Assembly: GCF_009796805.1 (NCBI RefSeq)
Contig: NZ_CP047029.1
Location: 1,539,501 to 1,603,500 of the forward strand
Reading direction: 5' to 3'
DNA from: Algibacter sp. L1A34
GTDB taxonomy: Bacteria > Bacteroidota > Bacteroidia > Flavobacteriales > Flavobacteriaceae
DNA: 64,000 nucleotides
The notes under the pieces: generated by a model
Told to the model about the DNA's origin: nothing
Databases searched by the model: none
What the model saw: the letters and a program-made list of their open reading frames with translations, nothing else
Translations under genes and position numbers: made by a program
In this document: positions 1 to 7,958 of the stretch, piece after piece
How positions within the stretch are numbered: the stretch's first letter is position 1
Layout of the letters: each line of letters begins with the position of its first letter

Positions 1-590
1 ATTTCATGAATTTTTTGCGCTGCAACAACTAACGAGTATTCGCCAGTTAATTGTCGTGCTTCTTCATCATTAATGGTAATCACATCAATACGTTTTATTA
101 CATTGTGTAAATCTTGGAGTGCAATATCCATCCAAAAATTCATAGTATCTAGAATTACTAATTTTGGTTTAGTAGTCATTTGATCTAATACACTAGATTG
201 GACGAGTGGGTGTAAGTTTCCTAACATAACCACTTCGGCATCCTTATAGTTTTCTGGAACAATAGGATTGAAGTCTTCTAAAGTATTTAGCTCAGTGACT
301 AAAGTGTCGCGAGAATTCATATCGTTATGATATTTTCCGCTCCAAAAGAATGTTTTGCCTTCTTTCACTATTTCAATACCCGAAATATCGATATTTTTAC
401 TAGAAAGTAAGTCTAAATATTTTTGTTCAAAATCGCCACCAACAATAGATACAATGGCAGAGTCTACATCAAAATTAGATGCAGATAAGCCGATGTACGT
501 ACCAGCGCCACCTAAAATTTTATCGGTTTTACCGAATGGCGTTTCAATAGCATCATAAGCTACTGTGCCAACTATTACTAATTTACCCAT
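1..590 (-). CDS. PfkB-family sugar kinase (3' part beyond window)
   Basis: Partial gene: the first 196 residues are present and the rest runs off the left edge. The ATG is at 588-590. The protein opens with a Rossmann-like strand (KLVIVGTVAYDAI) and has the glycine-rich GGAGTY stretch at about residues 27-32, as expected of the N-terminal sugar-binding half of the ribokinase/PfkB superfamily, which phosphorylates sugars or nucleosides with ATP. The C-terminal DTxGAGD motif that carries the catalytic aspartate lies outside the window, so activity cannot be judged. It is the last gene of a leftward set purN, RNase H, kinase, after a 190-nt gap. The substrate cannot be predicted. Confidence 0.85.
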   Translation of the reverse strand, partial: MGKLVIVGTVAYDAIETPFGKTDKILGGAGTYIGLSASNFDVDSAIVSIVGGDFEQKYLDLLSSKNIDISGIEIVKEGKTFFWSGKYHNDMNSRDTLVTELNTLEDFNPIVPENYKDAEVVMLGNLHPLVQSSVLDQMTTKPKLVILDTMNFWMDIALQDLHNVIKRIDVITINDEEARQLTGEYSLVVAAQKIHE

Positions 591-779
591 GAAAGTTCTT
601 GATAATTTTCTGCAAATATATGGTTTTTTTAAGCACCATTTCCCTAATAAATTGTTAGAATTTACGTGTTTTAAATTCTTAATTTATTGGGTGTTTATTG
701 CAAGAAAATTTAATTATTATAGATTAATTCTGTGAATCTATCAATAAGAGAAGTCCTTTAAGTTTTTTATTGAAAACAA

Positions 780-1418
780 TTATTTTCGTCCAAAATCTGC
801 TGGAATTTCTCCCCAAGCCTTAGTTTCCCATTTTACAATTACGGTTTTGTAACTATTGTTTTTCAACCAATCTATGGCACGATCTACCAAATCGAAAACG
901 GGTTTGTTCTTGGCGCTACGTTCTAGTTTAGTATTGCATATTTTTTTGCGTACCCAACTCATCGCAGTGCGCGAATCTGTATATAAAATACGGTCGCTGT
1001 TATTTTTTTTAAGAATAGCTAAACCGTGAACTAGTGCGAGAAATTCACCTAAATTATTGGTGCCTTCCGGAAAGGGGCCTTGAATAAATAGTTGTTTTTT
1101 CGTTTTGGTATCTACACCGCGGTATTCCATAATACCTGGGTTTCCGCTAGAAGCAGCATCAACCGAAATGGAATTATAATTGGGTTGCCCTATTTTTCTA
1201 AGCTGTTCGGGAGTTAATTCGCTTTTAAAACCTTTGTTTTTTCTGATGTAATCAAAATAATTACCTTCTAATGCCGTTTCTGCTGCTTCTAATGTTGTAA
1301 AGGATTTATATTGTGCGCCATCAAAATTGGTTATTTGTGCTTTACAGTCGTTCCATTTTTTAAAAACGCCTGTTTTTTTGCCTTTCCAAACGGTATAGTA
1401 TTTCTTTTTTTTAGACAT
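780..1418 (-). CDS. rnhA: Ribonuclease HI with N-terminal viroplasmin-like domain
   Basis: 212 residues in two domains. Residues 1-50 match the small RNA:DNA-hybrid-binding domain shared by eukaryotic RNase H1 and caulimovirus viroplasmin (YYTVWKGKKTGVF, then a threonine-leucine helix). Residues about 82-212 form an RNase H fold that degrades the RNA strand of hybrids. The four expected acidic residues are visible: D87 (SVDAASSGNPG), E125 (NNLGEFLAL), D148 (LYTDSRTA) and D208 (PADFGRK). The gene lies 51 nt downstream of purN and is probably co-transcribed with it. The two-domain form is usual for Bacteroidota. Confidence in family is high; the symbol is by homology only. Confidence 0.9.
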   Translation of the reverse strand: MSKKKKYYTVWKGKKTGVFKKWNDCKAQITNFDGAQYKSFTTLEAAETALEGNYFDYIRKNKGFKSELTPEQLRKIGQPNYNSISVDAASSGNPGIMEYRGVDTKTKKQLFIQGPFPEGTNNLGEFLALVHGLAILKKNNSDRILYTDSRTAMSWVRKKICNTKLERSAKNKPVFDLVDRAIDWLKNNSYKTVIVKWETKAWGEIPADFGRK

Positions 1419-1469
1419 GTTTGGTTATTCCCACGAAAGTGGCAATCTATATAAATTAAAGTTTAGTAT

Positions 1470-2036
1470 TTATTTCGACAATATATCATTTATAACCTTC
1501 GGAAAGTATTCCATTTCCAATTCATGAATTTTCGCTGCAACATCATCAGCCGAGTCTGTTTCATTCACATCGCATTTCGCCTGAAAAATTATAGCGCCTT
1601 CATCATAATGTTCATTTACATAATGAATGGTGATTCCAGTTTCCTTTTCTTTATTGTTAACAATAGCATTATGAACATGCATTCCAAACATCCCTTTTCC
1701 GCCGTAATTTGGTAATAATGCAGGGTGCACATTAATTACCTTATTAGGAAAGGCTTTTAATATGTTTTCGGGAAATTTCCATAAATAGCCCGCCAATACT
1801 ATTAAATCAGGCTTTGATGCCTTTAAAATGTTAAGAACGTCTTCCGTTTGAGAAATCGCAATTTTATTAAAAGAAAGAGCACTAACCTTAAGTTTTTTGG
1901 CGCGATCCAAAACTTTGGCATGAGGATTGTTAGTTAGTATCTGAATAACAGAAGCATTTTCTCTGTTGTGAAAAAACTTAATTAGATTTTCAGCATTAGT
2001 ACCACTCCCGGACGCAAAAATTACAATTCGTTTCAT
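1470..2036 (-). CDS. purN: Phosphoribosylglycinamide formyltransferase (PurN)
   Basis: 188-residue GAR transformylase. It transfers a formyl group from 10-formyl-tetrahydrofolate to GAR, the third step of de novo purine synthesis in the cytosol. The phosphate-binding loop FASGSGTNAENL is at residues 7-18. The catalytic triad is intact: N102 and H104 in INVHPALLP, and D145 in NEHYDEGAII. Length is normal for the family. It is divergent from acpP with a 184-nt shared upstream region, and RNase H follows on the same strand. The ATG at 2034-2036 leaves no room for an alternative start. Confidence 0.95.
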   Translation of the reverse strand: MKRIVIFASGSGTNAENLIKFFHNRENASVIQILTNNPHAKVLDRAKKLKVSALSFNKIAISQTEDVLNILKASKPDLIVLAGYLWKFPENILKAFPNKVINVHPALLPNYGGKGMFGMHVHNAIVNNKEKETGITIHYVNEHYDEGAIIFQAKCDVNETDSADDVAAKIHELEMEYFPKVINDILSK

Positions 2037-2136
2037 TTACAGACATTGTGTTTAATAATTATTCAAACAAAAAAAAGAATAAATATTAACAATAAGAAGG
2101 TAAAATAGAAATACTTAAAACTTTTTTTAGTAAATT

Positions 2137-2165
2137 ACACACACATTTTTAGAGTAAAGGTGTGT
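2137..2165. promoter_or_regulatory. AC/GT inverted repeat upstream of acpP
   Basis: ACACAC at 2139-2144 faces GTGTGT at 2160-2165, separated by an AT-rich 15-nt spacer, in the region just upstream of the acpP -7 box. Its position would suit an operator for the acpP-fabF genes. No regulator is identified and the repeat may be chance. Confidence 0.25.
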
Positions 2166-2183
2166 TTTAAAAATAAAGTTTTT

Positions 2184-2191
2184 TATTTTTG
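2184..2191 (+). promoter_or_regulatory. Predicted -7 promoter box of acpP-fabF
   Basis: TATTTTTG matches the Bacteroidota -7 consensus TAnnTTTG. It ends 29 nt before the acpP ATG, followed by an A-rich leader typical of strongly expressed genes in this phylum. No convincing -33 TTG element is seen at the expected spacing. Confidence 0.5.
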
Positions 2192-2220
2192 CCAACTAAT
2201 AAAATTAAAAAATTAAAATT

Positions 2221-2454
2221 ATGTCAGACATTGCATCAAGAGTAAAAGCTATTATCGTTGATAAATTAGGAGTAGACGAAAATGAGGTTGTAACTGAAGC
2301 TAGCTTCACAAACGATTTAGGAGCAGACTCTTTAGACACTGTGGAATTAATAATGGAATTTGAAAAAGAATTCGATATCCAAATTCCAGATGATCAAGCT
2401 GAAAACATTGCAACAGTAGGTCAAGCTATATCATACATCGAAGCAGCAAAATAA
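2221..2454 (+). CDS. acpP: Acyl carrier protein
   Basis: 77-residue acidic four-helix protein that carries fatty-acyl intermediates on a phosphopantetheine arm during type II fatty acid synthesis. The attachment site is the serine of the GADSLD motif (S37). Length and helix pattern are standard. It lies 12 nt ahead of fabF on the same strand, the common acpP-fabF arrangement. An A-rich leader and a TAnnTTTG box precede it. Confidence 0.97.
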   Translation: MSDIASRVKAIIVDKLGVDENEVVTEASFTNDLGADSLDTVELIMEFEKEFDIQIPDDQAENIATVGQAISYIEAAK

Positions 2455-2466
2455 GCAAAATATTTT

Positions 2467-3717
2467 ATGGAATTAAAGCGAGTTGTAGTCACAGGATTAG
2501 GGGCTTTAACACCAATAGGCAATACCAAAGATGAATTTTGGGAAGGTTTAGTTAGTGGTAAAAGCGGTGCTGCGCCTATAACATATTATGACACCGAAAA
2601 GTTTAAAACGAAATTCGCTTGCGAATTGAAAAACTTTAACGCGACTGATTTTTTTGATAGAAAAGAGGCTCGAAAAATGGATAAGTTTGCACAATATGCT
2701 ATGGTAGCAGCAGATGAAGCCATTGGAGACTCAAAATTGAATTTAGATTTAGTTGACAAGTTAAGAGTAGGTGTTATATGGGGAGCAGGAATTGGTGGAT
2801 TGGAAACCTTCCAGAACGAAGTTTTAAACTTTGCTGCAGGAGATGGAACACCAAGGTTTAACCCGTTCTTTATTCCTAAAATGATTGCGGATATTGCACC
2901 AGCAAACATCTCTATAAAACATGGTTTTATGGGGCCAAACTATACAACAGTTTCTGCATGTGCATCTTCGGCTAACGCTATGTTTGATGCTTTAAACATT
3001 ATTCGTTTAGGGCATTGTGATGTGGTTGTTACAGGCGGAAGTGAAGCAGCAGTAACTATTGCAGGTATGGGCGGATTTAATGCTATGCACGCACTATCAA
3101 CTAGAAATGAAAGTCCGGAAACGGCCTCACGTCCATTTGATGGAACGCGTGATGGTTTTGTTCTAGGCGAAGGTGCAGGCGCACTTATTCTAGAAGAATA
3201 TGAGCATGCAAAAGCAAGAGGGGCTAAAATTTATGCGGAATTTATTGGAGGAGGTTTATCTTCTGATGCTTACCACATGACAGCACCGCATCCAGATGGA
3301 ATTGGAGTTGTAGCGGTTATGAAAAATTGCTTGCAAAATGCAGGACTTAAACCGGAAGATGTAGACCATATTAATACACATGGTACATCAACCTCTTTAG
3401 GAGATGTTGCAGAATTAAAGGCAATTTCAGAGATCTTTGGAAGTCACGCTAAAGACATAAATATTAATTCAACAAAATCTATGACTGGGCACTTATTAGG
3501 TGCAGCAGGCGCTATTGAAGCGATTTCGGTTATTTTGGCGATGGAAAACGGAGTTATACCTCCAACCATAAACCATACTACGGTAGACGAGAATATAGAT
3601 CCAGAATTAAATTTAACCTTAAACAAGGCACAAAAGCGAGATATAAAAGTAGGAATGAGTAATACATTTGGATTTGGCGGTCACAACGCCTGTGTAGTAT
3701 TCAAAAAATTAGATTAA
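2467..3717 (+). CDS. fabF: Beta-ketoacyl-ACP synthase II (FabF)
   Basis: 416-residue condensing enzyme that elongates acyl-ACP with malonyl-ACP. It has the thiolase fold with an intact Cys-His-His triad: C165 (SACASSANA), H305 (NTHGTSTS) and H342 (SMTGHLLGA), plus K337. Two histidines mark KAS II rather than KAS III. Twelve nucleotides separate it from acpP, and rnc starts 7 nt after its stop, so the three genes look like one transcription unit. A terminator-like hairpin inside rnc could reduce read-through beyond fabF. Confidence 0.97.
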   Translation: MELKRVVVTGLGALTPIGNTKDEFWEGLVSGKSGAAPITYYDTEKFKTKFACELKNFNATDFFDRKEARKMDKFAQYAMVAADEAIGDSKLNLDLVDKLRVGVIWGAGIGGLETFQNEVLNFAAGDGTPRFNPFFIPKMIADIAPANISIKHGFMGPNYTTVSACASSANAMFDALNIIRLGHCDVVVTGGSEAAVTIAGMGGFNAMHALSTRNESPETASRPFDGTRDGFVLGEGAGALILEEYEHAKARGAKIYAEFIGGGLSSDAYHMTAPHPDGIGVVAVMKNCLQNAGLKPEDVDHINTHGTSTSLGDVAELKAISEIFGSHAKDININSTKSMTGHLLGAAGAIEAISVILAMENGVIPPTINHTTVDENIDPELNLTLNKAQKRDIKVGMSNTFGFGGHNACVVFKKLD

Positions 3718-3724
3718 ATCCCGA

Positions 3725-4465
3725 ATGAAATACATTCGTAACATATTAAATTCCCGTTTTAAACGCAGCGGGAATTTTTTTATGGAAATAAATCAAATTC
3801 TTGGTTTTAAGCCTAAGGATATAAAGTATTTCAGAAAGGCTTTTACACACCGTTCTATGAACATAAAAGATAGCGAAGGAAATGCTATTAATTATGAACG
3901 ATTAGAATTCTTGGGTGATGCCATGTTAAGCGGAGTTATTGCTTCTCACTTATATCTAGAAGTGCCTAGTGGCGATGAAGGTTATCTTACCAAAATGCGC
4001 TCTAAAATAGTAAGTAGAGAGCATTTAAACGAGTTAGGTAAGGATTTAAAACTTATTGATTTAGTAGAAAGCAAAATACCAAAAGGCCAATTTGGCGATA
4101 ATATTCACGGTAACTTGTTTGAAGCTTTAGTAGGAGCTATTTTTTTAGACAGAGGCTATAAGTATTGCGAAAAATTTATTTATAATCGCGTAATTTTGCC
4201 TTATGTTGATATCGCGACCTTAGAAGGTAAAGTTATTAGTTATAAGAGTCTGCTTATCGAGTGGTGCCAGAAAGAAAAGAAGACTTTTGGGTATAACGTT
4301 TATGAAGATACGGGAAATGATGATGTTAGGCATTTTTCGGTTAAGCTATCTATAGATAATAAGGTTGTATCGAAAGCGCGAGCAACTTCAAAGAAAAAAG
4401 CAGAAGAAAAAGCTTCAAAGCGTGCTTTTTTCGTTTTTCAAAATAAAATTACTAAAACAGTTTAG
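3725..4465 (+). CDS. rnc: Ribonuclease III
   Basis: 246-residue double-strand-specific endoribonuclease that processes rRNA precursors and structured mRNAs. The RNase III domain covers about residues 20-165, with the signature ERLEFLGDA (E58, D65), and a dsRNA-binding domain covers about 170-240. At the position of the E. coli metal-binding Asp114 this protein has Asn130 (GNLFEAL), while the Glu117 equivalent (E133) is kept. The start at 3725 gives an IRNILNSR extension that I recall from other flavobacterial RNase III proteins. An in-frame ATG at 3782 would omit it. The region between the two starts encodes a terminator-like hairpin. IPExxxVDY and pyk follow. Confidence 0.95.
   Translation: MKYIRNILNSRFKRSGNFFMEINQILGFKPKDIKYFRKAFTHRSMNIKDSEGNAINYERLEFLGDAMLSGVIASHLYLEVPSGDEGYLTKMRSKIVSREHLNELGKDLKLIDLVESKIPKGQFGDNIHGNLFEALVGAIFLDRGYKYCEKFIYNRVILPYVDIATLEGKVISYKSLLIEWCQKEKKTFGYNVYEDTGNDDVRHFSVKLSIDNKVVSKARATSKKKAEEKASKRAFFVFQNKITKTV
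3748..3781 (+). terminator. Terminator-like hairpin within the 5' end of rnc
   Basis: A perfect 9-bp stem, AAATTCCCG (3748-3756) with CGGGAATTT (3769-3777), has a 12-nt loop. Seven T residues run from 3775 to 3781, and an in-frame ATG starts at 3782. It has the form of an intrinsic terminator for acpP-fabF but lies inside the rnc reading frame if translation starts at 3725. Confidence 0.55.
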
Positions 4466-4594
4466 CTAAACTTAAGCTCTACTAGAAAATAAAATTAACT
4501 ATAACGTTTTAGTACCGATTCTTATTAAGATTCGTTATAAAATGTATTTAGTAATTGTTATATATACTATATTTACAAATATTAAAATGAAGTT

Positions 4595-5080
4595 ATGGCT
4601 GTTCATAAACTGATACTTGATGATGTTTTTGACGATGTATCATACATATTAGTAGCAATGCATTGCTCGATTGAGGACTACCGTCTGGCCTTTCTTCTTA
4701 ATAAACACTTAAAGATAAAACTTGCTAGAAGGTCTAAGGATTTAGATTTTAACAAGGGTAAATCTAACTATTCTATATTTGAATGGGAAGATAAAAAGCA
4801 GCTAACCACATGGAGTTTAGTGTCTAATACTTGTAAAACCGAGAGTTTTCAACAAATTAGTTATGAATCTTTATTTGATAATCAAGAAAAAATAACAAAA
4901 ACAATTCATTTAATACCAGAATATAAGCGTGTTAATTATTTTTTAAAAATAGAAAACGAGTTCAGTTCAAGTAAAGAAAAATATATTTTAGATAATATTT
5001 TAGAAATATCTTTAATTGCAACTGCTTATAGTATTGATACAAATCAATTAAAATCAAAAGACAATTTAATTTTTAGCTAA
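4595..5080 (+). CDS. IPExxxVDY family protein, function unknown
   Basis: 161 residues, no signal peptide or membrane segment, probably cytosolic. The hallmark sits near residues 104-114 as LIPEYKRVNYFL, so the family's Asp is Asn here. It lies between rnc and pyk, a synteny I recall as typical of Flavobacteria. Its stop overlaps the pyk ATG by one base (TAATG), which implies translational coupling. The family has no established biochemical role that I know of; genomic position suggests only co-expression with RNase III and pyruvate kinase. The family call rests on the motif and synteny. Confidence 0.8.
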   Translation: MAVHKLILDDVFDDVSYILVAMHCSIEDYRLAFLLNKHLKIKLARRSKDLDFNKGKSNYSIFEWEDKKQLTTWSLVSNTCKTESFQQISYESLFDNQEKITKTIHLIPEYKRVNYFLKIENEFSSSKEKYILDNILEISLIATAYSIDTNQLKSKDNLIFS

Positions 5081-6522
5081 TGGCAACAAGAAAAAAAACC
5101 AAAATAGTAGCAACCCTAGGGCCAGCTACAAGCACGAAAGAAGTACTAAAAGCGATGCTTGAAGAAGGTGTTAATGTATTTAGAATTAACTTTTCTCATG
5201 CTGATTATAAAGATGTGACTGAGCGTATCACCATGATTCGTGAGTTAAACGAAGAGTTTGGTTTTACTGCCGCCATTTTAGGTGATTTACAAGGTCCGAA
5301 ACTTCGTGTAGGAGTTATGGAAGAAGATGTTTTTGTAAACCCTGGTGACGAAATTATTTTCGCTACGGGTGAACGTTTTGTAGGAACTAAGGAGCGTGTT
5401 TACATGACTTACGATAGGTTTCCGCAAGATGCGAAACCAGGTGAACGTATTCTTTTAGATGACGGAAAATTACTTTTTGAAGTTGTTTCTACAGACGGAA
5501 AATCTGAAGTTTTAGCAAGAGTTGTTCAAGGTGGACCATTAAAATCTAAAAAAGGAGTAAATCTTCCAAATACAAACATATCTCAACCTGCACTTACAGA
5601 AAAAGATATTGAAGATGCTATTTTTGCTATAGGACTAGATGTAGATTGGATGGCATTATCGTTTGTGCGTCATGCTGAAGATTTAATACAATTGCGTGAT
5701 TTAATAGCAAAACATGGTACACATAAAATTCCAATTATTGCTAAAATTGAAAAACCAGAAGCTGTAGAGAATATTGATAAAATTGTTACGCATTGTGATG
5801 GTATTATGGTAGCTCGTGGAGATCTAGGTGTGGAAGTTCCTGCAGAAGAAGTACCGTTAATCCAAAAACAATTGGTTTTACGTGCTAAAAAAGCGAGAAT
5901 TCCGGTAATTATTGCTACGCAAATGATGGAAACTATGATAGATAGTTTAACGCCAACAAGAGCAGAAGTAAATGATGTTGCCAATTCTGTTATGGATGGT
6001 GCCGATGCTGTTATGCTTTCAGGTGAAACATCAGTTGGTAAATATCCTGTGGAAGTTATTAGACAAATGAGCAACATTTTAAAAAGTGTTGAAGATTCTG
6101 AATTAATTAAGGTGCCGCAATTACCACCGCATATTAGAACAAATAGGTATATTACAAAATCAATTTGTTATCATGCGGCGCTTATGGCAAATGAAATTGA
6201 TGCTAGAGCTATTTCTACCTTAACAAATAGTGGTTATACTGCATTTCAAATTTCAGCTTGGAGACCTTCATGTCATATTTTAGTTTTTACATCAAATAAA
6301 CGAATTTTAACACGTTTAAGTTTGCTTTGGGGTGTTCATGCGTTTTATTATGATAAGTTCGTTAGTACCGATGAAACTATCGAAGATGTTAATGAAATAG
6401 CTTGTAAAAAAGGTCATTTAGAAGTTGGTGATATGTTAATTAGTTTAGCTGCTATGCCAATTCAAGATAAAGGTATGGTAAATACTTTAAGAGTTACAGA
6501 GATTACTTCTTGTAGCATTTAA
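5080..6522 (+). CDS. pyk: Pyruvate kinase
   Basis: 480 residues. It converts phosphoenolpyruvate and ADP to pyruvate and ATP in the last step of glycolysis. Recognisable segments: N-terminal KTKIVATLGPATS, the substrate-binding stretch FRINFSHA, the B domain at about residues 70-170, the catalytic-lysine region IIAKIEKPEAVENI and the metal-binding MVARGDLGVE, then the C-terminal allosteric domain. Its ATG overlaps the stop of the preceding gene by one base. It is the last gene of the acpP-to-pyk block and is followed by a strong bidirectional terminator. Confidence 0.97.
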   Translation: MATRKKTKIVATLGPATSTKEVLKAMLEEGVNVFRINFSHADYKDVTERITMIRELNEEFGFTAAILGDLQGPKLRVGVMEEDVFVNPGDEIIFATGERFVGTKERVYMTYDRFPQDAKPGERILLDDGKLLFEVVSTDGKSEVLARVVQGGPLKSKKGVNLPNTNISQPALTEKDIEDAIFAIGLDVDWMALSFVRHAEDLIQLRDLIAKHGTHKIPIIAKIEKPEAVENIDKIVTHCDGIMVARGDLGVEVPAEEVPLIQKQLVLRAKKARIPVIIATQMMETMIDSLTPTRAEVNDVANSVMDGADAVMLSGETSVGKYPVEVIRQMSNILKSVEDSELIKVPQLPPHIRTNRYITKSICYHAALMANEIDARAISTLTNSGYTAFQISAWRPSCHILVFTSNKRILTRLSLLWGVHAFYYDKFVSTDETIEDVNEIACKKGHLEVGDMLISLAAMPIQDKGMVNTLRVTEITSCSI

Positions 6523-6541
6523 AACTTAAATTTTTTATATT

Positions 6542-6577
6542 AAAAACGCCAATAGATTTAAATCTATTGGCGTTTTT
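6542..6577. terminator. Bidirectional intrinsic terminator
   Basis: Perfect 18-bp inverted repeat (arms 6542-6559 and 6560-6577, core ACGCCAATAGATTT) flanked by A and T runs. It lies between the convergent pyk and DUF4374 genes and can stop transcription from both sides. Confidence 0.9.
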
Positions 6578-6602
6578 TGTTTGTAATTATATGGCTTGTT
6601 TA

Positions 6603-7943
6603 TTAGAAAGTTCCTATAAAGTGGCTTCCTTCTACATTAACTAATTCTGCACCTTTTGTTACAACACCAGTTTCGGTATCTACAACATATATGTTTCCAT
6701 TTTGTCCAACAGGAGTTTGAGTTAAGTATATTTCTGTTCCATCAACTACAAAACCTTGGTATTGGAATAAGTAGAAATCTTCGTGATATGGGATATCTTC
6801 AATTTTTTGAGCTGTTTTAGCATTTAAATCAACAAGAGCAAAAAATCCTTGAGCTCCAGCAACGCCTTCCGCAGAACCATCATGACGGTAAGCTAATACA
6901 GCTTTTCCGTTAGAGGCAGGTCTCCAAGCAAGAATATAAGCACCTTCGATACCTAAAGCTTCATCTAAATTAAAATCATAAGAATCGTCATAAGTGTTAT
7001 CTGCATTGATTTTTAAAATATGAGAACCTTCAGGGTCATTCTGGTTAGCTTGATAAACACTTCCGTCATAAAGAAAAGCATTAATACTACGGTATCCGTT
7101 AGTATTTCCGTGTCCTACAGTTGATGTAATAACTGATGGATTTAAAAGTGATGGATAATCTAATACAATCGTTTTAGATCCTAAAATTTCATAATCGCTA
7201 TCGCCTTCAGTAGTGGCAGGGTCAACTTTACTTAAACGTGCACCAATATATAATTTATCGCCAGCAGCATTTAAAGTTGGCATATCAATTCTAGAAATAT
7301 AGTAACCTAGAGCTTCTTCTTCAGCTGTTAAAGGCACATCGTGCTCTTGGAAGTTGTTTATTAGCGAGTTTTCTAAATCTAAAGTTACTACACCAATAGT
7401 AGCATTAGTTCTTGTGTAATTTCCATCGGCATCAGCTTCATGTTCTGTAGAAACGTAAACGGCAGCACCTGTTTGGTCGCCATCGAATAATTTAATCCAT
7501 CTTGGAGCTGTTCCTACGTAAGGCGCAATACTGATTTCTGTTCCGGTTTGAGTAAAGGTTTGTCCGCCTTCTACAAGATATTTAGTATAGTTACCACCAG
7601 TATCACCGGCGTAGCTAATGTTAAAAATAGTATTTCCATCTTCAGATGATTGTAAACGAGCCGTTCTGTTTGATGGTGCAATAAATCCGTTTTCAAAAGC
7701 TTCAATAGATACTGTTGGGTCTTTAGCGTCTTCACTACTAACGGAGTAAATTAAAGTACCGCCATTACCATCGCCAGGTTCTTCACTCATTCTAGCGGCT
7801 GCAACTGTTATCCATCTACTTCCTTCTTCACTTATTTCGTCTATAACTTCTTTTGGAGCATCGTCATCACTACAACTATAGGCCAATAATAAAATACTAA
7901 ATAGCAAGGCTAAGGTTTTAAGGTTTAAAATTTGTTTTTTCAT
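6603..7943 (-). CDS. DUF4374 lipoprotein, XusB-like siderophore-binding candidate
   Basis: 446 residues with a lipoprotein signal (lipobox LAYSC, Cys24, followed by SDDD), so probably anchored in the outer membrane. The rest has recurring beta-rich blades (repeated G-x-x-Y and D-x-D patterns), fitting a propeller, and the overall sequence fits DUF4374. From memory, DUF4374 proteins include XusB of Bacteroides thetaiotaomicron, a surface lipoprotein that binds ferric enterobactin beside the TonB receptor XusA. Here the TonB receptor lies 15 nt upstream on the same strand, so the two are co-transcribed. No PepSY (XusC-like) reductase gene lies next to them. The ligand is inferred, not shown. 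Confidence 0.8.
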   Translation of the reverse strand: MKKQILNLKTLALLFSILLLAYSCSDDDAPKEVIDEISEEGSRWITVAAARMSEEPGDGNGGTLIYSVSSEDAKDPTVSIEAFENGFIAPSNRTARLQSSEDGNTIFNISYAGDTGGNYTKYLVEGGQTFTQTGTEISIAPYVGTAPRWIKLFDGDQTGAAVYVSTEHEADADGNYTRTNATIGVVTLDLENSLINNFQEHDVPLTAEEEALGYYISRIDMPTLNAAGDKLYIGARLSKVDPATTEGDSDYEILGSKTIVLDYPSLLNPSVITSTVGHGNTNGYRSINAFLYDGSVYQANQNDPEGSHILKINADNTYDDSYDFNLDEALGIEGAYILAWRPASNGKAVLAYRHDGSAEGVAGAQGFFALVDLNAKTAQKIEDIPYHEDFYLFQYQGFVVDGTEIYLTQTPVGQNGNIYVVDTETGVVTKGAELVNVEGSHFIGTF

Positions 7944-7958
7944 GTTTTTAGAGTTGAT

